A DNA stretch of 64,000 nt, taken from positions 62,001 through 126,000 of the forward strand of contig JAEWLS010000038.1 of NCBI GenBank assembly GCA_023457435.1, written 5' to 3'. The position numbers and the translations under genes were made by a program. Numbering within the stretch: the stretch's first letter is position 1; every line of letters starts with the position of its first letter. Source of the stretch: Pseudomonadota bacterium. Lineage in GTDB: Bacteria > Pseudomonadota > Alphaproteobacteria > Rhizobiales > Rhizobiaceae. Shown one piece after another: positions 8,235 through 15,044 of the stretch. The notes under the pieces were generated by a model. It was not told the DNA's origin, did not search any database, and saw only the letters and a program-made list of their open reading frames with translations.

Positions 8235-8684
8235 TCACTGCCCTCCAGCTTGTGCGATCAGTTCCTGCATCCGCGTCTTGCCCTTGCCGGGCACCGCATT
8301 GGCAATCGCCGGATCGGGGGCGCCGGACTCGCCGACCTGGATCAGGCCGACCATGCCCATTCCGGCGTGTGGCAGGCATTTGTAGCCGTAGAAGCCCTCG
8401 ACATCGAAGGTGACGGTCACCTGCTCGTTGATCTTGCCTTTCCACCCTTCGGCGCCTTGGGGGATGGCCTTGGCGATCGACTCCGCGTTGTGTGTCTTGT
8501 CCTGGGGAACCCAGGTGACCGTGTCACCAGGCGCGATCTTGAGGTAGGCCGGCTCGAACTGCATCGTGCGCCCTTCGGAATCCTTGTTCAGCATCAGCAC
8601 CTGATGGTCGGCGGCGAAGCCCGAGGGGATCGCCAGGGCGAGCGTGGCCACAACGGCCAAGGGGAGGGTGAAGGGCCTGTTCAT
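8235..8684 (-). CDS. paz: Pseudoazurin, electron donor to NirK
   Basis: 149 residues with a Sec signal ending at SGFA (about 24). The small blue-copper domain has the type 1 ligands His65 (THNAES) and Cys103, His106 and Met111 (KCLPHAGMGM). It carries electrons from the cytochrome bc1 complex to nitrite reductase in the periplasm, and its place one base before nirK in one operon fits that role. The C-terminal tail (GAPDPAIANAVPGKGKTRMQ) is typical of the family. Confidence 0.95.
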   Translation of the reverse strand: MNRPFTLPLAVVATLALAIPSGFAADHQVLMLNKDSEGRTMQFEPAYLKIAPGDTVTWVPQDKTHNAESIAKAIPQGAEGWKGKINEQVTVTFDVEGFYGYKCLPHAGMGMVGLIQVGESGAPDPAIANAVPGKGKTRMQELIAQAGGQ

Positions 8685-8753
8685 CTTCTTTCTCCTTCTG
8701 ATGCAGGTCTTTTCTTGTTCGGTGGGTTCTTAGACCTCCTGGCGCACGCTTCT

Positions 8754-8767
8754 TTGCGTTGGAACAA
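8754..8767. promoter_or_regulatory. NnrR/FNR-type box in the paz-nirK / nnrR divergent region
   Basis: TTGCGTTGGAACAA has the TTG-N8-CAA form bound by FNR/NnrR/DNR regulators. It lies 70-83 bases upstream of the paz start and about 130 upstream of nnrR. The left half-site TTGCG equals both halves of the perfect palindrome at 9913; the right half is degenerate. Confidence 0.6.
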
Positions 8768-8896
8768 ACGACGGCAACATTGTCGGTTCCGAATGTACCG
8801 GGCGACACCCGGCAGCTGCCGCCGGGCCGGGCTTGCAGCGGCGCCAACAGAGGATAGAAGTCAGTTTCGAAAGGTCGCGGACGTAAAGGATTGACC

Positions 8897-9595
8897 ATGG
8901 CGAACCTCGACAGGTCGCTGATAGCCGGGCTGCGGCCGTTTTCTACCCTCGCGGCCGACGAACTCGATGAGGTCCTGTCCGGGGCGCGGTCCGCGCGCTA
9001 CCCGCGGGATACGCAGATTTTCGAGCAGGACGCTGAGGCGCGCCATTTTTTCCTTCTGCTTTCGGGTCACATCCGTGTTGTCCAGACCTCGCCCGAGGGA
9101 CACCAGGTCGTTGCGCGCTACATCAACGAAGGCGAGTTGTTCGGCATTGCGGTGGCGATGGGCCTGAAGGCCTATCCTGCCACTGCCGTGGCCGCGGTGG
9201 ATTGCGTGGCGCTCTCCTGGCCCAATTCGGTCTGGCCGAACCTGCAGACGCGCTTTCCGGGGTTTGCAAACGGTGTCTACCAGACGATCGGCTCGCATCT
9301 TCGCGATACCCAGACGCGAGTGATGGAGCTTTCGTCCGCGCAGGTAGAGCAGCGTGTGGCCAATGCCGTGCTCAGGCTCGTCAAACAGTCGGGCAGGAAG
9401 ACCGCCGAGGGGATCGAGATCGATTTTCCCATCACGCGTCAGGAAATCGCCGAGCTGACGGGCACCACCCTCCACACGGTCAGCCGATTACTGAGCGCTT
9501 GGGAAGATCAGGGGCTGGTGCGCGGCGGTCGGCAGAAGGTGATTGTGACGGATCCCCACGGCCTGTTGCTGGTGGCCGAGAACCGCAAACGATAG
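8897..9595 (+). CDS. nnrR: Crp/Fnr-family regulator of the NnrR type
   Basis: 232 residues. A cyclic-nucleotide-binding-like sensor domain (about 10-120) has no cysteine cluster, so it does not bind an FNR Fe-S centre. A long dimer helix (SAQVEQRVANAVLRLVKQSG) and a winged helix with the recognition helix TTLHTVSRLLSAWEDQGLV follow. This architecture and its position divergent from paz-nirK match NnrR, the NO-responsive activator of nitrite and NO reductase genes. The start at 8897 (MANLDRS) has AAGGA six bases upstream. Two boxes of the form it would bind lie at 8754 and 9913. Confidence 0.88.
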   Translation: MANLDRSLIAGLRPFSTLAADELDEVLSGARSARYPRDTQIFEQDAEARHFFLLLSGHIRVVQTSPEGHQVVARYINEGELFGIAVAMGLKAYPATAVAAVDCVALSWPNSVWPNLQTRFPGFANGVYQTIGSHLRDTQTRVMELSSAQVEQRVANAVLRLVKQSGRKTAEGIEIDFPITRQEIAELTGTTLHTVSRLLSAWEDQGLVRGGRQKVIVTDPHGLLLVAENRKR

Positions 9596-9860
9596 CGCCG
9601 TTGTCGTCGCCGCAGGATTCCGCAGCTCCGAACGTTGAGCGAAGCTCAGCCGGATCCGGATCGATTGCGTCCAGCAGCTGCCGGGTGACAGCGGCTTCAT
9701 TTAGCCCGTGAGCGTCGCATGCGTCCTTCACCGTATGAAAAACGCCGATCGGGCATCCGATGCAGAGCATCCGATTGCTGATGAAGACACGGATCGTCGA
9801 CGGCCAGCGACGCATGATCTCGTCGACGGTCATTCCCGAATCGAGACCGGCAGGGTCCAT
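9480..9860 (-). CDS. DUF1858-domain protein with an unusual C-terminal tail
   Basis: 126 residues. Residues 10-70 (TVDEIMRRWPSTIRVFISNR, MLCIGCPIGVFHTVKDACD) form a DUF1858 domain with the CxxC-like cysteine motif CIGC, a small predicted redox-disulfide domain often found with denitrification or hybrid-cluster genes. The start at 9860 has GGAGG eight bases upstream. The family is usually about 80 residues; here a low-complexity tail rich in Pro, Ser and Arg continues and overlaps the 3' end of nnrR on the other strand by 116 bases. That suggests loss of the original stop. It shares the palindromic NnrR box at 9913 with the divergent hemoglobin gene. Confidence 0.8.
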   Translation of the reverse strand: MDPAGLDSGMTVDEIMRRWPSTIRVFISNRMLCIGCPIGVFHTVKDACDAHGLNEAAVTRQLLDAIDPDPAELRSTFGAAESCGDDNGAIVCGSRPPATGRGDPSQSPSADRRAPAPDLPKRSVIG

Positions 9861-9912
9861 GGCGGAATCCTCCAGCAAAGCGACAACGAAGCAGCCCTCA
9901 CGGTGTCGGTCG

Positions 9913-9926
9913 TTGCGCTAGCGCAA
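9913..9926. promoter_or_regulatory. Perfect NnrR box (TTGCGCTAGCGCAA)
   Basis: A 14-base perfect palindrome of the TTG-N8-CAA class. It is centred about 60 bases upstream of the DUF1858 start and about 115 upstream of the truncated hemoglobin start, so it can serve both directions. The ccoNOQP genes follow the hemoglobin gene closely and may be on the same transcript. Confidence 0.75.
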
Positions 9927-10032
9927 AGATCGTGGCCGCAATGGGCGCTAGCTTCTGCCCGGAACATTGGCTCGTGCCCCGTTCGCAGCGCTGCGACCAT
10001 TCGTTCATTGATGAAGCTTGAAGGTTCCACCT

Positions 10033-10506
10033 ATGGGTGGCTCCGTGCTTAGGGTGTCGATAGAGATGAAGGTCCCCCCGGTTGAGCGACAGCGTCCGGC
10101 GCCGGAACTACCGGTGGTGCATCCCGGTCTTGATCGCCCGTTCATCGGTAGGCTGGTGCGTGAATTCTACCGGCGGGTGCGGGACGACGAGAGGCTCGGC
10201 CCGATCTTCGACGGTGTGATCGGGGAGGATTGGGAGCCGCACCTTGAGAAGTTGACCGACTTCTGGAGTGCTGTGATGCTGAAGAACGGTGCATACAGCG
10301 GCCGTCCGGTGCCGGCGCACATGAAACTGAAGCAGGTTCGGGCGGAAGACTTTGAGATCTGGCTGGGCATTTTCCGGCGTACGGCAGCCGATCTTTGCGA
10401 TCCGGAGGTCGCAGCGGCTTTCGTCCAGCGCGCGGAGAGGATCGCCGAGAGCCTCAAGCTTGCGATGTTCTTTCGCCTTCCGACGACTGGGCAGCGCGTG
10501 GCCTGA
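10033..10506 (+). CDS. Group III truncated hemoglobin
   Basis: About 157 residues of a truncated-hemoglobin fold of group III. Recognisable pieces are VHPGLDRPFIGRLVREFYRR, RLGPIFDGVIGEDWEPHLEK, the F-helix region VPAHMKLKQV with the presumed proximal histidine, and the final helix FVQRAERIAESLKLAMF. Such proteins bind O2 or NO and are common beside denitrification genes, where a role in NO handling is suspected. I prefer the ATG at 10033, with GAAGG eight bases upstream; an ATG at 10066 is an alternative. The gene is divergent from the DUF1858 gene across the NnrR box and 68 bases ahead of ccoN. Confidence 0.85.
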   Translation: MGGSVLRVSIEMKVPPVERQRPAPELPVVHPGLDRPFIGRLVREFYRRVRDDERLGPIFDGVIGEDWEPHLEKLTDFWSAVMLKNGAYSGRPVPAHMKLKQVRAEDFEIWLGIFRRTAADLCDPEVAAAFVQRAERIAESLKLAMFFRLPTTGQRVA

Positions 10507-10574
10507 CGAGTATTTTGTGGAATTACATCTGAAGTGCTGGCCGGAGCGGCCTTGATCACGCGAACGGGGGCAAC

Positions 10575-12212
10575 ATGATCCAACAGCTTACTGCATCCGA
10601 GCGGCAAAACGCCCTTCTGATCGCCGTGGCCGTGGCCGTTGTCGGCGCTGCTATGGCGGCGCTCGGCCGAGCAGATGTGCTCGGCATACACGGCGTCATG
10701 GTCATGCTGTTCGGCGGCGTGTTCGCCTACCTGATCATGTCCAGGCTCTACGAACCCGAGCCCACGGCCGACAGGGCACTCTCCTACTACGACGATCCGA
10801 TCAAGGTCGGCATCGCGCTCTCGATGGCCTGGGCGGTCTTCGGCATGTTCATGGGTGTGTGGGTTGCAGCCCAGCTCGCCTGGCCCGATCTGGCGTTTGA
10901 CGCCGGATGGTCAACCTTCGGACGATTGCGCCCGACCCATACAAGCGGCGTCATCTTCGGCTTCGGCGGCAATGCGCTTATCGCGACCTCGTTCCATGTG
11001 GTCCAGCGCACGTCGCGGGCGCGGCTCGCGGGGCAGGTGAGCCCGTGGTTCGTGTTGCTCGGCTTCAACCTGTTCTGCCTGCTGTCGGTCTCCGGCTACC
11101 TGCTCGGCGTCACGCAGTCCAAGGAATATGCCGAAGCCGAGTGGTATGCCGACCTGTGGCTGGTGATCGTCTGGGTCACCTATTTCGTCCTCTACATCGC
11201 GACGATCGCGCGCCGCAAGGAGCCGCATATCTACGTCGCTAACTGGTACTTCATGGCCTTCATCCTCGTCGTCGCCATCCTTCATATCGTGAACAACCTG
11301 GCGATCCCGGTCTCGTGGGGCAGCGCCAAGAGCTACACGATCTGGCCCGGCGTGCAGGATGCGATGGTGCAGTGGTGGTATGGCCACAACGCTGTCGCCT
11401 TCTTCCTGACGGCCGGGTTCCTCGGCATGCTCTACTACTACCTGCCGGTGCGTGCGCAGCGCCCGATCTTCTCCTATCGGCTGTCGATCCTGAGCTTCTG
11501 GGGCATCGTGTTCTTCTACATGTGGGCGGGTTCGCACCACCTACACTATACCGCGCTTCCACACTGGGTGCAGACGCTGGGCATGACGTTCTCGGTGATG
11601 CTGCTGGTGCCGTCATGGGCCTCGGCGGGCAATGCGCTGCTGACGCTGAACGGCGCCTGGCATCGCGTGCGCGACGACGCCACCCTTCGCTTCATGTTTG
11701 CCGCCGCCGTGTTCTACGGCCTCTCTACGTTCGAGGGTTCATTCATGGCCATCCGGCCGGTGAACTCGCTCAGCCACTACACGGACTGGACGGTGGGGCA
11801 CGTGCACGCAGGCGCGCTCGGATGGGTGGCGCTGATCACCTTCGGCTCGCTCTACACACTGGTCCCAAGCCTCTGGAGGCGGGAGCGGATGTATTCCGCC
11901 GTGCTGGTCGAGGTGCACTTCTGGCTCGCGATCGCGGGAACGCTGATCTACGTCTTCGCGATGTGGAATTCGGGTATCCTCCAGGGCCTGATGTGGCGGA
12001 CCTATACGGAGGACGGCGCGCTCGCCTACTCGTTCATCGACTCGCTGGTTGCGATGTATCCGTACTACATCGCGCGGGCTTTCGGCGGCCTCCTGTTCCT
12101 GATCGGCGCGGTGGTCGGGTGTTACAACATGTGGATGACGGTCAGGCATGTGCCGGAGGCGGCTCGCGCAGCGGACGTGCCTGTCTCCGCCGCCGTCGTC
12201 GCTGGAGAATGA
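10575..12212 (+). CDS. ccoN: cbb3-type cytochrome c oxidase subunit I
   Basis: 545 residues, twelve or more membrane helices. It is the catalytic heme-copper subunit of the high-affinity oxidase used at low oxygen. Typical pieces are RPTHTSGVIFGFGGNALIA (low-spin heme helix), YGHNAVAFFLTAGFLGMLYYYLP with the CuB histidine and the nearby tyrosine, AGSHHLHYTALPHWVQTLG (the two-histidine CuB motif) and DWTVGHVHAGALGWVALITFG (heme ligands). Residues needed for catalysis appear present. The start at 10575 has GGGGGCAAC upstream. It heads the ccoNOQP operon. Confidence 0.96.
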   Translation: MIQQLTASERQNALLIAVAVAVVGAAMAALGRADVLGIHGVMVMLFGGVFAYLIMSRLYEPEPTADRALSYYDDPIKVGIALSMAWAVFGMFMGVWVAAQLAWPDLAFDAGWSTFGRLRPTHTSGVIFGFGGNALIATSFHVVQRTSRARLAGQVSPWFVLLGFNLFCLLSVSGYLLGVTQSKEYAEAEWYADLWLVIVWVTYFVLYIATIARRKEPHIYVANWYFMAFILVVAILHIVNNLAIPVSWGSAKSYTIWPGVQDAMVQWWYGHNAVAFFLTAGFLGMLYYYLPVRAQRPIFSYRLSILSFWGIVFFYMWAGSHHLHYTALPHWVQTLGMTFSVMLLVPSWASAGNALLTLNGAWHRVRDDATLRFMFAAAVFYGLSTFEGSFMAIRPVNSLSHYTDWTVGHVHAGALGWVALITFGSLYTLVPSLWRRERMYSAVLVEVHFWLAIAGTLIYVFAMWNSGILQGLMWRTYTEDGALAYSFIDSLVAMYPYYIARAFGGLLFLIGAVVGCYNMWMTVRHVPEAARAADVPVSAAVVAGE

Positions 12213-12215
12213 AAC

Positions 12216-12968
12216 ATGGCTGAAATGTTCCATCGGAAGCTCGAGCGGTCGGCGGTCCTATTCGTCCTCGGGATTATCGCCGCAGCGAGCGTCGGCGGCA
12301 TCGTCGAGATCGCGCCGCTGTTCACCATCGACGAGACGGTCGAGGAGGCGCCGGACATGCGCCTCTACACGCCGCTCGAGCTGGCCGGCCGCAACATCTA
12401 CATCCGCGAAGGCTGTTATGCCTGCCACAGTCAGATGATCCGCACGCTGCGCGACGAGGTCGAGCGTTACGGTCCGTATTCGCTCGCGGTGGAATCCCAG
12501 TACGACAGGCCGATGCTGTGGGGCTCGAAGCGGACGGGGCCGGATCTCGCGCGTATCGGGGGCAAGTATTCCGACTTCTGGCACGTGGCGCACCTGACCA
12601 ATCCGCGGGACGTGGTCCCGGAATCGAACATGCCGGCTTACGCGTTCCTCGCACGCAACGCGCTGCGCATGGACGACCTGCCGGGGCATCTCGCTGCCCA
12701 GCAAGCGCTCGGCGTGCCCTATACCGACGAGATGATCGAGAACGCGGCCCGCGACGCCTATGGCCAGGCCACGCCCGACACGGATTTCGCCGCGGGCGTT
12801 TCCGAACGTTACGGCGACGCGACCGAAGTCAGCGCTTTCGACGGCGTCACAACGAGGGTGACGGAGATGGACGCCCTTGTGGCCTATCTGCAGGTGCTCG
12901 GACGTTTGACAGACGCCGCCTACCGCGACACGGCCGCCACGGAGCTGCCGCCGGAACCGGAAGACTGA
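12216..12968 (+). CDS. ccoO: cbb3-type oxidase subunit II (monoheme cytochrome c)
   Basis: 250 residues. One N-terminal membrane anchor (about 10-32) is followed by a periplasmic domain with the heme c site CYACH (67-71). The segment DLARIGGKYSDFWHVAHLTNP and the later Met-containing SNMPAYAFL are typical of CcoO/FixO. It passes electrons towards CcoN. It begins three bases after the ccoN stop. Confidence 0.95.
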   Translation: MAEMFHRKLERSAVLFVLGIIAAASVGGIVEIAPLFTIDETVEEAPDMRLYTPLELAGRNIYIREGCYACHSQMIRTLRDEVERYGPYSLAVESQYDRPMLWGSKRTGPDLARIGGKYSDFWHVAHLTNPRDVVPESNMPAYAFLARNALRMDDLPGHLAAQQALGVPYTDEMIENAARDAYGQATPDTDFAAGVSERYGDATEVSAFDGVTTRVTEMDALVAYLQVLGRLTDAAYRDTAATELPPEPED

Positions 12969-12978
12969 GGAGGCCGTC

Positions 12979-13152
12979 TTGGACTTCAGCTACGACACGC
13001 TTGTCGCGTTCTCCAAGAGCTGGGGCCTCTTCTACATGATGGCCTTCTTCATCGGCGTCTGCGTCTACGCGTTCTGGCCCAAGAATCGCAAGCGCTTCGA
13101 CCGGGCCAAGCACAGCATCCTCGATCAGGACGACAAGCCATGGCAGAGATAG
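12979..13152 (+). CDS. ccoQ: cbb3-type oxidase subunit CcoQ
   Basis: A 57-residue membrane protein, too short for many gene callers. It starts with TTG at 12979 behind a strong GAGGAGG. It reads MDFSYDTLVAFSKSWGLFYM and then a hydrophobic span ending in AFWPKNRKRFDRAKHS. That W-P-x-N-[KR]-x-x-F-D-x-A signature is the CcoQ/FixQ hallmark. It stabilises the oxidase core. The 3' end overlaps the ccoP start by 13 bases. Confidence 0.92.
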   Translation: MDFSYDTLVAFSKSWGLFYMMAFFIGVCVYAFWPKNRKRFDRAKHSILDQDDKPWQR

Positions 13153-14021
13153 AGCGGGATCCGGTCACGGGCCGCGAGACCACGGGCCACGAGTGGAACG
13201 GCATCAAGGAGCTTGATACGCCGGTTCCGCGCGGCGTTCTCATGTTTCTGATCATCACCCATGTGTGGGCATTCGCCTACTGGTTCTTCATGCCGTCATG
13301 GCCGCTGGGGGAAACCTACACAAAGGGTCTGCTGGGTGTGGACCAGAGGACCACCGTCGAGGCGCGCGTGATCGACGGCCAACAGGAGCGCGCACCCTGG
13401 ACGACGCGCCTCGAGACCGAGCCTTACGATGCCATCCTCGCCGACGAGGCGTTGATGCAGACCGTCCGGGGAACCGGGCAGCAGCTCTTCGGCGACAACT
13501 GCGCTGCCTGTCACGGCCGCGACGGACGAGGCCGCGCCTTCTATCCCGATTTGACGGACGACGACTGGTTGTGGGGCGGCGGCCCGGAGATGATCGAGCA
13601 GACCTTGCGCGTCGGAATCAACACCGCCCATCCGGATACGCGGGTAGGGCAAATGCCCGCATTCGGCCGCGACGAGATGCTCGACCGCGACCAGGTAAGA
13701 AGCGTGGCCGCCTATGTTTATTCGCTCACCAATCCTGACTATTCGACCGCGCAGAACGTCGAGCGGATCGAAGCAGGCAAGGAGGTGTTCGCGAACACGT
13801 GTGCAGCCTGTCACGGCGACAACGCCGCCGGCAATCCGGAGGTCGGGGCACCCAACCTCACCGATGCCTACTGGGTGTACGGCGGCGCGATTGACGACAT
13901 CATCGCGTCTGTCCACGGCGGCAGGCAGGGGCATATGCCGACATGGGACGAGCGGCTGACGACGGCGGAGATCAGGACGCTGGCGCTCTACGTCCATGAC
14001 CTCGGGACGCGCCGGCCATGA
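13140..14021 (+). CDS. ccoP: cbb3-type oxidase subunit III (diheme cytochrome c)
   Basis: 293 residues. An N-terminal region HEWNGIKELDTPVPR precedes a single membrane span (about 32-52) and two cytochrome c domains with CAACH at 121-125 and 221-225. Methionine ligands are in GQMPAFGRDEM and GHMPTWDERL. It collects electrons from soluble c-type cytochromes in the periplasm and hands them to CcoO/CcoN. The stop overlaps the next small gene as ATGA. Confidence 0.95.
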   Translation: MAEIERDPVTGRETTGHEWNGIKELDTPVPRGVLMFLIITHVWAFAYWFFMPSWPLGETYTKGLLGVDQRTTVEARVIDGQQERAPWTTRLETEPYDAILADEALMQTVRGTGQQLFGDNCAACHGRDGRGRAFYPDLTDDDWLWGGGPEMIEQTLRVGINTAHPDTRVGQMPAFGRDEMLDRDQVRSVAAYVYSLTNPDYSTAQNVERIEAGKEVFANTCAACHGDNAAGNPEVGAPNLTDAYWVYGGAIDDIIASVHGGRQGHMPTWDERLTTAEIRTLALYVHDLGTRRP

Positions 14022-14212
14022 CGACAGAGACAGCTCCAGCGTCACGCGGGTCGAGGCTGGCATGGGTGCTGGTCCCGGTCGGACTACTCGTGTTCCTGGC
14101 AGCCAACGCGCATCTCGTCTACGTGGCGTTCCAGTCGCAGCCGGAATGCGTGCAGCACCTGAAGGCCGCGGGAAGCGGCGAAGGCTATCGCGCCGCAAAA
14201 TCGGCGTGCTGA
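14018..14212 (+). CDS. Small single-span membrane protein in the cbb3 cluster
   Basis: 64 residues, with one membrane helix (about 14-34) followed by a short domain with two cysteines (ECVQH and the terminal SAC). It overlaps ccoP by ATGA, so it is translated with the oxidase. No family is certain. The helix end FLAANAHLVYVAFQSQPECV faintly resembles the N-terminal segment of CcoH/FixH (N-A/x-V-M-x-Y-x-A-x-S), a subunit otherwise absent from this cluster. A reduced CcoH-like assembly factor is one possibility; the similarity is by eye only. Confidence 0.75.
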   Translation: MTTETAPASRGSRLAWVLVPVGLLVFLAANAHLVYVAFQSQPECVQHLKAAGSGEGYRAAKSAC

Positions 14213-14223
14213 GGAGGACCCCC

Positions 14224-15042
14224 ATGAGCCAGACCCAAGACTCGTACTGGTTGCTCAGCGAAACGTCGGGCATTGGCGAGACGCGTGACCCGCGGCTTCA
14301 GCGGCGCCTGCCGCTCCTGGCGGGCCTCGGCTGGCTGGCAGCCGGGTGGCGCGACTTCTGGACTCGGCCGGGCTCGAGCATCGCGTACGGCGTAGGGGTC
14401 TTCGTCCTCTCGGTCGCCTTCATCTGGACCCTGGTCGCTTTTGGCCGCGACTACATTCTCTTCCCGTCGCTCGCGGGCTTCATGATCGTGGCGCCGTTCC
14501 TCGCCGTCGGCCTCTACGAGAAGAGCAGGGCGATCGAGCAGGGTCGTGACGTAAGTTTCGGCGCGATGCTGCGTGTTCGTCCGAGTGCCGGCGCGCAGGT
14601 GTTCTTCACGGGCCTCCTCCTGTGCATGCTGACGCTCCTCTGGAACAGGGCCGCGGTCCTGCTGTGGGCGCTGTTCTTCGGCGTCACCGCCTTCCCCGGT
14701 CTGAACGGTGTGCTGGGGCTACTCCTCGGCGGCCCCTATGGCTGGGCGATGCTCTTCGTCGGTACTGCTATCGGCGGGCTTTTCGCCGCCTTCGCCTTCT
14801 CGATCAGCGTGTTCGCTGTGCCGATGCTTCTCGACCGGCGCATCGATGCGCTGAGCGCGATGGCTACGAGCATGAAGCTGGTCTGGAACAATCTGCTACC
14901 TATGGTCGCCTGGGGAGCCATGGTGTTGATCCTGTTCGGCATCTGTGTCCTCACCGGTCTCATAGGGATGATCGTCATCTTCCCGCTGCTTGGACACGCC
15001 ACCTGGCACGCGTACCGCGCGGTGGCGGTGCCGGAAGCCTGA
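14224..15042 (+). CDS. DUF2189-family integral membrane protein
   Basis: 272 residues with about six membrane helices, starting MSQTQDSYWLLSETSG behind GAGGAGG. The central stretch (FPSLAAGFM-like FPSLAGFMIVAPFLAVGLYE, EKSRAIEQGRDVSF) and the later FAISVFAVPMLLDR-type segment (here FSISVFAVPMLLDRRIDALSA) are characteristic of DUF2189. Its function is unknown. Its place between ccoP and ccoI, where ccoG and ccoH usually stand, suggests a role in oxidase assembly, heme or copper supply under low oxygen. It ends two bases before ccoI. Confidence 0.85.
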   Translation: MSQTQDSYWLLSETSGIGETRDPRLQRRLPLLAGLGWLAAGWRDFWTRPGSSIAYGVGVFVLSVAFIWTLVAFGRDYILFPSLAGFMIVAPFLAVGLYEKSRAIEQGRDVSFGAMLRVRPSAGAQVFFTGLLLCMLTLLWNRAAVLLWALFFGVTAFPGLNGVLGLLLGGPYGWAMLFVGTAIGGLFAAFAFSISVFAVPMLLDRRIDALSAMATSMKLVWNNLLPMVAWGAMVLILFGICVLTGLIGMIVIFPLLGHATWHAYRAVAVPEA

Positions 15043-15044
15043 CC

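Noticed and set aside
10554..10567. TTGATC half-site of an FNR/FixK box just before ccoN
   Set aside because: The second half (ATCAA) is absent and the spot is only about 10-20 bases from the start codon, too close for an activator site.
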